Assembly: GCA_036387315.1 (NCBI GenBank)
Contig: DASVTY010000094.1
Location: 1 to 64,000, forward strand
Direction of reading: 5' to 3'
From: JALZCH01 sp036387315
GTDB taxonomy: Bacteria; Acidobacteriota; Blastocatellia; Pyrinomonadales; Pyrinomonadaceae
Length of the DNA: 64,000 nt
Shown: positions 60,133 to 64,000 of the stretch, in pieces
Layout of the letters: every line of letters starts with the position of its first letter
How positions within the stretch are numbered: position 1 is the stretch's first letter
Translations under genes and position numbers: made by a program
Notes under the pieces: model-generated
Databases searched by the model: none
What the model saw: the letters and a program-made list of their open reading frames with translations, nothing else
What the model was told of the DNA's origin: nothing

Positions 60133-61299
60133 ATGAACATCGGAATTACAGTTTATCCGAGCTTCGGCGGGAGTGGAATCGTCGGTTCGGAATTGGGAAA
60201 AGAATTGGCGGCGCGCGGTCACACGGTTCATTTTATCGCTTCGGCTGTTCCGTCGCGCGGACTCCAACTCAGCGAGCGTATTCGATTTCACGAAGTCGAA
60301 ATGATGTCGTATCCGCTGTTCGAGCATCAGCCGTACACGCTGGCTCTGGCGACGAAAATGGCGACCGTCGCGCGTTCGGAAAATCTCGATTTATTGCACG
60401 TTCATTACGCAATTCCGCACTCGATCAGCGCGATTCTCGCCCGTGAATCTATCAAACAGCGGCGTTATCTGCCAGTGATTACAACTCTGCACGGAACGGA
60501 TATTACGCTCGTCGGTTCTGACCGCTCGTATTTGCCGATTACGCGCTATGCGATTTCCGAATCGGACGGAGTAACGAGCGTTTCGCGTTTTTTGAAAGAA
60601 GCGACGATTCAGATGTTCGATTACGACGAAATCGAAGTCATTCCGAATTTTATCTGCGCCGAAGCGTATTCGCGCCACGAAGATTCGCCGATTCACAGGC
60701 AGTTTGCGCCGAACGGCGAAAAATTGCTGACGCACGTTTCAAACTTTCGCCCGGTCAAACGCCCGCTCGATTGCGTCGAAATTTTCGCCCGCGTTTTAAA
60801 CAAAGGAATCAAAGCCAGACTTTTAATGGTCGGCGACGGACCGGAGCGTTCCGCAACGCAGCATCGGGCGGAAAAATTAGGAATCGCCGCACATTGTTCG
60901 TTCGTCGGCAAACAGGGACAAATTAACGATTATCTGGGCATTTCCGACGTTTTGCTGCTGCCTTCGGAACAGGAATCTTTCGGTCTTGTGGCTCTCGAAG
61001 CTATGGCTTGCGAAGTTCCGGTCATCGCGTCGCGCGTCGGCGGAATCCCGGAAGTCGTGACCGACGGCGAGACCGGATTTTTGAGCGAAATCGGCAACGT
61101 CGAAAAAATGAGCGAAGACGCCGCGCGGATTTTATCCGACGACGATTTGCGCCGCGAAATGGGCGGAAGAGCTAGAAAGTCCGCTATCGCGCGTTATTCG
61201 ACCGAGTTAGTGATTCCGAAATACATAGAATTTTATGAGCGAGTCCTCCAGCGCAGCCAGAGCGAGCGAAATCCAGCCGCAAACGGAAACAATTTTTGA
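60133..61299 (+). CDS. bshA: N-acetyl-alpha-D-glucosaminyl L-malate synthase (BshA)
   Basis: A GT4-family glycosyltransferase of 388 aa that makes the first bacillithiol intermediate from UDP-GlcNAc and L-malate. It starts MNIGITVYPSFGGSGIVGSELG, the typical BshA start, with the later motifs LHVHYAIPHS, TTLHGTDITLVGSD, VIPNF and the EX7E region EQESFGLVALEAMACE. The length is typical. ATG 60133 is used. BshB and BshC are not in the window. Its 3' end overlaps nth by 65 nt. Confidence 0.93.
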   Translation: MNIGITVYPSFGGSGIVGSELGKELAARGHTVHFIASAVPSRGLQLSERIRFHEVEMMSYPLFEHQPYTLALATKMATVARSENLDLLHVHYAIPHSISAILARESIKQRRYLPVITTLHGTDITLVGSDRSYLPITRYAISESDGVTSVSRFLKEATIQMFDYDEIEVIPNFICAEAYSRHEDSPIHRQFAPNGEKLLTHVSNFRPVKRPLDCVEIFARVLNKGIKARLLMVGDGPERSATQHRAEKLGIAAHCSFVGKQGQINDYLGISDVLLLPSEQESFGLVALEAMACEVPVIASRVGGIPEVVTDGETGFLSEIGNVEKMSEDAARILSDDDLRREMGGRARKSAIARYSTELVIPKYIEFYERVLQRSQSERNPAANGNNF

Positions 61300-61954
61300 A
61301 GAAAAGCCGCTTCGCTACATTATCCAAAACCTCGAAGCGACATTCGGCGAGCCGCATTTGAAATCAAAAAGCGCGCCGCTCGAAATGCTCGTGCAAATAA
61401 TTTTGTCGCAGGCAACGACCGACATTTTGAGCGCGCAAACCTTCGCGGCTTTGAAAAAGCGTTTTAAGACGTGGGAAAAAGTTTTGGCGGCGGACGAATC
61501 GGAAATTGCGGAAACAATAAAGCTCGGCGGTCTGGCAAATCAAAAATCGAAAGTCATTAAAAATTTGCTCGGTCAAATCAAAGAGCAGCACGGTTCGCTC
61601 GATTTAAATTTTTTGCACGATTTGCCAAATGGCGAAGCGGTCGAATATTTGCAGCAATTTCGCGGAATCGGACCAAAAACCGTCGCCTGTACGCTATTGT
61701 TTGCCTGTCACAAAGACGTTTTTCCGCTCGATACGCATATTTTTCGCGTTCTGCGCCGCGTCGGGATTGTGCCGAACAAATGTTCGGACGCGCGAGCGCA
61801 CGAGATTCTGGACAAAATTGTTCCCGCAGGAAAATTTTATTCGCTGCACGTTAATTTGATTCGTCTGGGCAGAAAAATCTGTCGCCCGAAAGAACCGCTT
61901 TGCGAACGCTGTCCGATTGTTGAATACTGTGATTACGGCAGCAGCCGAATCTAA
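61235..61954 (+). CDS. nth: Endonuclease III-family DNA glycosylase
   Basis: A base-excision glycosylase/AP lyase of 239 aa. The helix-hairpin-helix is LQQFRGIGPKTVACTLLFA, with catalytic Lys in GPKTVA; the catalytic Asp is in PLDTHIFRVLRR. The [4Fe-4S] ligands appear as CRPKEPLCERCPIVEYC (Cys-x6-Cys-x2-Cys-x5-Cys). ATG 61235 lies inside bshA, a 65-nt overlap. No in-frame downstream ATG precedes the conserved core, so the overlap is probably real, unless a non-ATG start is used. Confidence 0.92.
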   Translation: MSESSSAARASEIQPQTETIFEEKPLRYIIQNLEATFGEPHLKSKSAPLEMLVQIILSQATTDILSAQTFAALKKRFKTWEKVLAADESEIAETIKLGGLANQKSKVIKNLLGQIKEQHGSLDLNFLHDLPNGEAVEYLQQFRGIGPKTVACTLLFACHKDVFPLDTHIFRVLRRVGIVPNKCSDARAHEILDKIVPAGKFYSLHVNLIRLGRKICRPKEPLCERCPIVEYCDYGSSRI

Positions 61955-61971
61955 ATTGAGAGAGAAAATTA

Positions 61972-62148
61972 ATGCCGATAAATCCAGAGCTTTTGGAAAT
62001 TCTCGTGTGTCCGGCTTGCAAAAACAAAGTCGAGTTAAAGCCGGACGAAAGCGGTTTAAAATGCGTTTCCTGCAAGCGCGTTTATCCGATTGTTGACGAT
62101 ATTCCGGTGATGCTTGTTGACGAAGCGAAAATCGAAGAATCCGCTTGA
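61972..62148 (+). CDS. Trm112-family zinc-binding small protein
   Basis: A 58-aa protein, ATG 61972 to TGA 62146-62148. It matches the Trm112 (UPF0434/YcaR-like) pattern: PELLEILVCPACKNKVELKPDE, then CVSCKRVYPIVDDIPVMLVDEA, a four-cysteine zinc domain. In other organisms it activates methyltransferases. GAGAG lies just upstream. It is 17 nt after nth and directly abuts the next gene's open frame. Confidence 0.9.
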   Translation: MPINPELLEILVCPACKNKVELKPDESGLKCVSCKRVYPIVDDIPVMLVDEAKIEESA

Positions 62149-62265
62149 GTGCGGAATGCGGAGCGCAGAGTGCGGAATGAATTGAATAAAGTAAATAAAT
62201 CAAGCGATGCGGAGATAAAAGAAATTACTTCGCATTCCGCATTCCGCATTCCGCATTGGGAAAAA
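62149..62265. repeat. Palindrome with GCGGAATGCGGAG-type units
   Basis: A left set of GCGGAATGCGGA units (62147-62179) and a right set of CATTCCGCATTCCGC units (62231-62257) form an imperfect inverted repeat. It begins exactly where the Trm112-like gene ends. It is translated in the long frame of the next gene as a repetitive HSAFRIPH-like stretch. Confidence 0.8.
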
Positions 62266-63339
62266 GTTCGCCGTGTGCTTGTCGTTCGGCTGCGATCAAT
62301 CGGCGACACGGTTTTGACGACTCCGGCGCTCATCGCTTTGCGGCGTTTTTTACCCGACGCGCAGATTGATGTTTTGCTTGACGATTGGGTGGTGCCGCTA
62401 TTGGAAGATTTCGACGCAATAAACCACGTTTTTCCGGCTCCGACGAAAAAGACTAGAAAAGCGCCCGGCGGCGAATTGGTTTCGGCAAAAGATTTGTTTA
62501 TTTTGCGGGCATTTACCGCCGGTTTGTTGCGGCAGAACAAATATGATGTCGCTTTCAATTTGCACGGCGGAGCGACCGCCGGTTTTTTTACATGGGCGAG
62601 CCGCGCAAAATACCGGGTCGGTTTCAAGAACTACCGCAATCGTTTTTTTTACAATATTCTCGCGCCTTCGGCTGCGGAGTTTTGGCGGCGGGAAAAAACG
62701 CATTCAGCCGAACAACAATTAGCTTTGCTGGGCTGGACGGGCGTTCCGGTCGCCGACAGACCCAAAACTCGTTTGACGGTGAAACCTGAGTTGGAAGATT
62801 TCGCCGCCCGCATTTTTCGTCAATACGAAATTGATGAGAATTACCCGTTTGCGTTGATTCATCCGGTATCGGTTTTTGCGACGAAACAATGGGCGGTAGA
62901 GAATTTTGCCGCCGTCGTGAAGCATTTGTATGATCGCGGAATTATTTCGGTCGCAGTCGGGACGAAAGACGATCTGCCGACGTTGATGGAACTGTTTGAT
63001 AAATCGCCGCTCGCGGTTTTGCTGCACGACAAAACTTTGCCGGAGATTACGGCAATGGCGGCGAAAGCGAAAATTTTCGTCGGCAACGACAGCGGCATCG
63101 CGCATATTGCGGCTGCCGTCAACACGCCCTCGGTCGTCGTTTTCGGTTCGTCAAACGTCGAGCATTGGCGTCCGTGGACTGACGCGCCGCACGAAGTCGT
63201 CACGGAAAATCTGCCGTGCGCGCCGTGCGCCGGTTATAAATGCGCGGAGTTTGACGAGCCGCAGTGTATTCGACGAATAACGGTCGAGCGCGTTACTGCG
63301 GCTGTCGAGAGAGTTTTAACTAAAAGCGGTCTCGGTTAG
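62149..63339 (+). CDS. Glycosyltransferase family 9 (heptosyltransferase-like)
   Basis: A GT9-family LPS heptosyltransferase-like protein. The conserved core starts VLVVRLRSIGDTVLTTPALIALRRFL and ends with VGNDSGIAHIAAAVNTPSVVVFGSSN, the donor nucleotide-sugar region. The first about 42 residues of the long frame come from a palindromic repeat and are probably not part of the enzyme; GTG 62275 is a good alternative start with family-like sequence. A C-terminal Cys cluster (CAPCAGYKCAEFDEPQC) is unusual and may bind metal. Acceptor and sugar are unknown. Confidence 0.85.
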   Translation: MRNAERRVRNELNKVNKSSDAEIKEITSHSAFRIPHWEKVRRVLVVRLRSIGDTVLTTPALIALRRFLPDAQIDVLLDDWVVPLLEDFDAINHVFPAPTKKTRKAPGGELVSAKDLFILRAFTAGLLRQNKYDVAFNLHGGATAGFFTWASRAKYRVGFKNYRNRFFYNILAPSAAEFWRREKTHSAEQQLALLGWTGVPVADRPKTRLTVKPELEDFAARIFRQYEIDENYPFALIHPVSVFATKQWAVENFAAVVKHLYDRGIISVAVGTKDDLPTLMELFDKSPLAVLLHDKTLPEITAMAAKAKIFVGNDSGIAHIAAAVNTPSVVVFGSSNVEHWRPWTDAPHEVVTENLPCAPCAGYKCAEFDEPQCIRRITVERVTAAVERVLTKSGLG

Positions 63340-63770
63340 CGAGAAGCGTCTGCCGGCAAACCGTCGCTGTTTCTCGCTACAAAGCCGAAATAAGCTGCAA
63401 TCAGTGCACTTCCGGCGTGAAGAATAATATCGAAGCCGTGAATCGGAACTAAACCGAAAAGCGTTTTAGTTCCTTCGATCAATCCGAGAATCGTCAGCAG
63501 ACCATAAACAACCGCCAAACCTTGCGCGTAAAGACGCGAACCGCCGATACTTCTCGAAGCCACCAAACCCCAGATTCCGATTAAGATATGAACGATGTTG
63601 TGCAGCACGTTGACCGGAAACAACCCCAACAATAAACCGTGCGATGTGTCAACGTTAACCGGACGCGCCGCGTGCAGCGCGTCATGCCCCCAGGACGCGC
63701 CGGGAATAAATCCCAAAATGCCGACCAGCAAATAAATCACGCCAAAAATTAACGCAAATTTTCGTATCAT
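63336..63770 (-). CDS. DUF4383 membrane protein
   Basis: A 144-aa four-helix membrane protein of the DUF4383 family (helices about 7-27, 50-75, 85-105, 117-135). It has the typical GVIYLLVGILGFIPG start and HNIVHILIGIWGL segment. Function unknown. It overlaps the end of the convergent glycosyltransferase gene by 4 nt. Confidence 0.82.
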   Translation of the reverse strand: MIRKFALIFGVIYLLVGILGFIPGASWGHDALHAARPVNVDTSHGLLLGLFPVNVLHNIVHILIGIWGLVASRSIGGSRLYAQGLAVVYGLLTILGLIEGTKTLFGLVPIHGFDIILHAGSALIAAYFGFVARNSDGLPADASR

Positions 63771-63871
63771 TTGTTTTGCCTCCTAAGATTTTGCACTCTT
63801 TATAGCACTATTTGGCAGCTTTTCAAACAATTTTTTGCATTTACCGTTTCTTTCGGAAGTCGGCTTGTTTC

Positions 63872-63900
63872 TTGACACTTTGCGCTCAGGAATTTATCAT
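63872..63900 (+). promoter_or_regulatory. Sigma-70-type promoter for ffh
   Basis: A perfect TTGACA (63872-63877) and TATCAT (63895-63900) are 17 nt apart, about 35 nt ahead of the ffh start. Confidence 0.75.
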
Positions 63901-63935
63901 CAAAGTTTCGCCTCTGTTGGCTGAAGTGTATTGTT

Positions 63936-64000
63936 ATGTTCGAGTCGCTGTCAGACAAATTAAAACGAACTCTGAAAAACCTGCGCGGTGAAGGCAAGCT
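63936..64000 (+). CDS. ffh: Signal recognition particle protein, N-terminus only
   Basis: The first 21 codons (MFESLSDKLKRTLKNLRGEG..) match the N-terminal helix of the SRP GTPase Ffh, which targets membrane and secreted proteins. The gene continues past the window end, so no GTPase motif can be seen. The identification rests on the start sequence and the good promoter. Confidence 0.85.
   Translation, partial: MFESLSDKLKRTLKNLRGEGK

Overview
The window looks like ordinary chromosome of a Gram-negative-type bacterium. The best guess is an acidobacterium of the Blastocatellia (Pyrinomonadaceae-like), which is inference from gene content and style, not a database match. The evidence is a mix of NtrY/NtrX two-component genes, a DUF1501 Tat protein, a carboxypeptidase-regulatory-domain outer-membrane barrel, BshA (bacillithiol synthesis), a Bax1-type nuclease, VKOR plus DsbA, LPS-type glycosyltransferases, many secreted hydrolases, and lipoproteins with Ala/Ser/Pro-rich tails. 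GC is near one half, and coding density is high on both strands. There is one tRNA (Ser-GCU), no rRNA, no CRISPR array and no recognisable insertion sequence.

Layout. 0-5.9 kb: SurA-like lipoprotein foldase, ABC-F ATPase, secreted alpha/beta hydrolase, YdeI-like protein, galU. 5.9-9.5 kb: ntrY-ntrX-like pair. 9.6-10.6 kb: AT-rich Mrr-like nuclease. 10.6-15.7 kb: large PDZ/GAF/PAS histidine kinase and a plug-less TonB-receptor-like barrel. 15.85-21.1 kb: promoter, tRNA-Ser, gltX, a MazF-type toxin-antitoxin pair, an SSAT-like acetyltransferase, a Bax1-family nuclease and a methyltransferase, all on the plus strand. 21-28.6 kb (minus): secreted protein, ECF sigma factor with a membrane partner, DUF1501, M28 peptidase, class C beta-lactamase-like hydrolase, zinc-ribbon membrane protein. 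28.7-33.7 kb: Nudix-MBL fusion, second MBL hydrolase, DksA/TraR protein, single-domain response regulator, Crp/Fnr regulator. 33.7-36.7 kb (minus): aroK, SRPBCC protein, O-antigen ligase, Dabb protein. 36.8-46 kb (plus): dxs, DsbA-like, VKOR, M16 peptidase, second ECF sigma/anti-sigma operon, alpha/beta hydrolase. 46-49.4 kb: a VanX-class D beta-lactamase fusion, AMIN-like protein, 45-residue membrane protein, secreted protein. 49.4-51.8 kb: an AT-rich island with one exported protein of unknown function, bounded by motifs resembling integron core sites. 52-56.3 kb: phage-type P-loop ATPase, paired operator-like palindromes, Slt-type transglycosylase, DoxX. 56.6-60 kb: GAF protein, DUF433/DUF5615 module, Nfu. 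60.1-64 kb: bshA, nth, Trm112-like protein, glycosyltransferase 9, DUF4383, and the first codons of ffh.

Themes. Several genes concern the cell envelope: foldase, DsbA/VKOR disulfide formation, Slt, the VanX-OXA-like fusion, O-antigen ligase and heptosyltransferase-like enzyme. Regulation uses two histidine kinases, two ECF modules, Crp/Fnr, DksA-like and a lone receiver. A recurrent oddity is a set of long imperfect palindromes with internally repetitive purine/pyrimidine-rich arms between genes. One sits in frame inside a gene, and others run over probable start codons.

The strongest leads are the VanX-class D fusion, the palindrome over the VKOR start codon with two competing pairings, the Nudix-MBL fusion, and the cassette-like AT-rich island.
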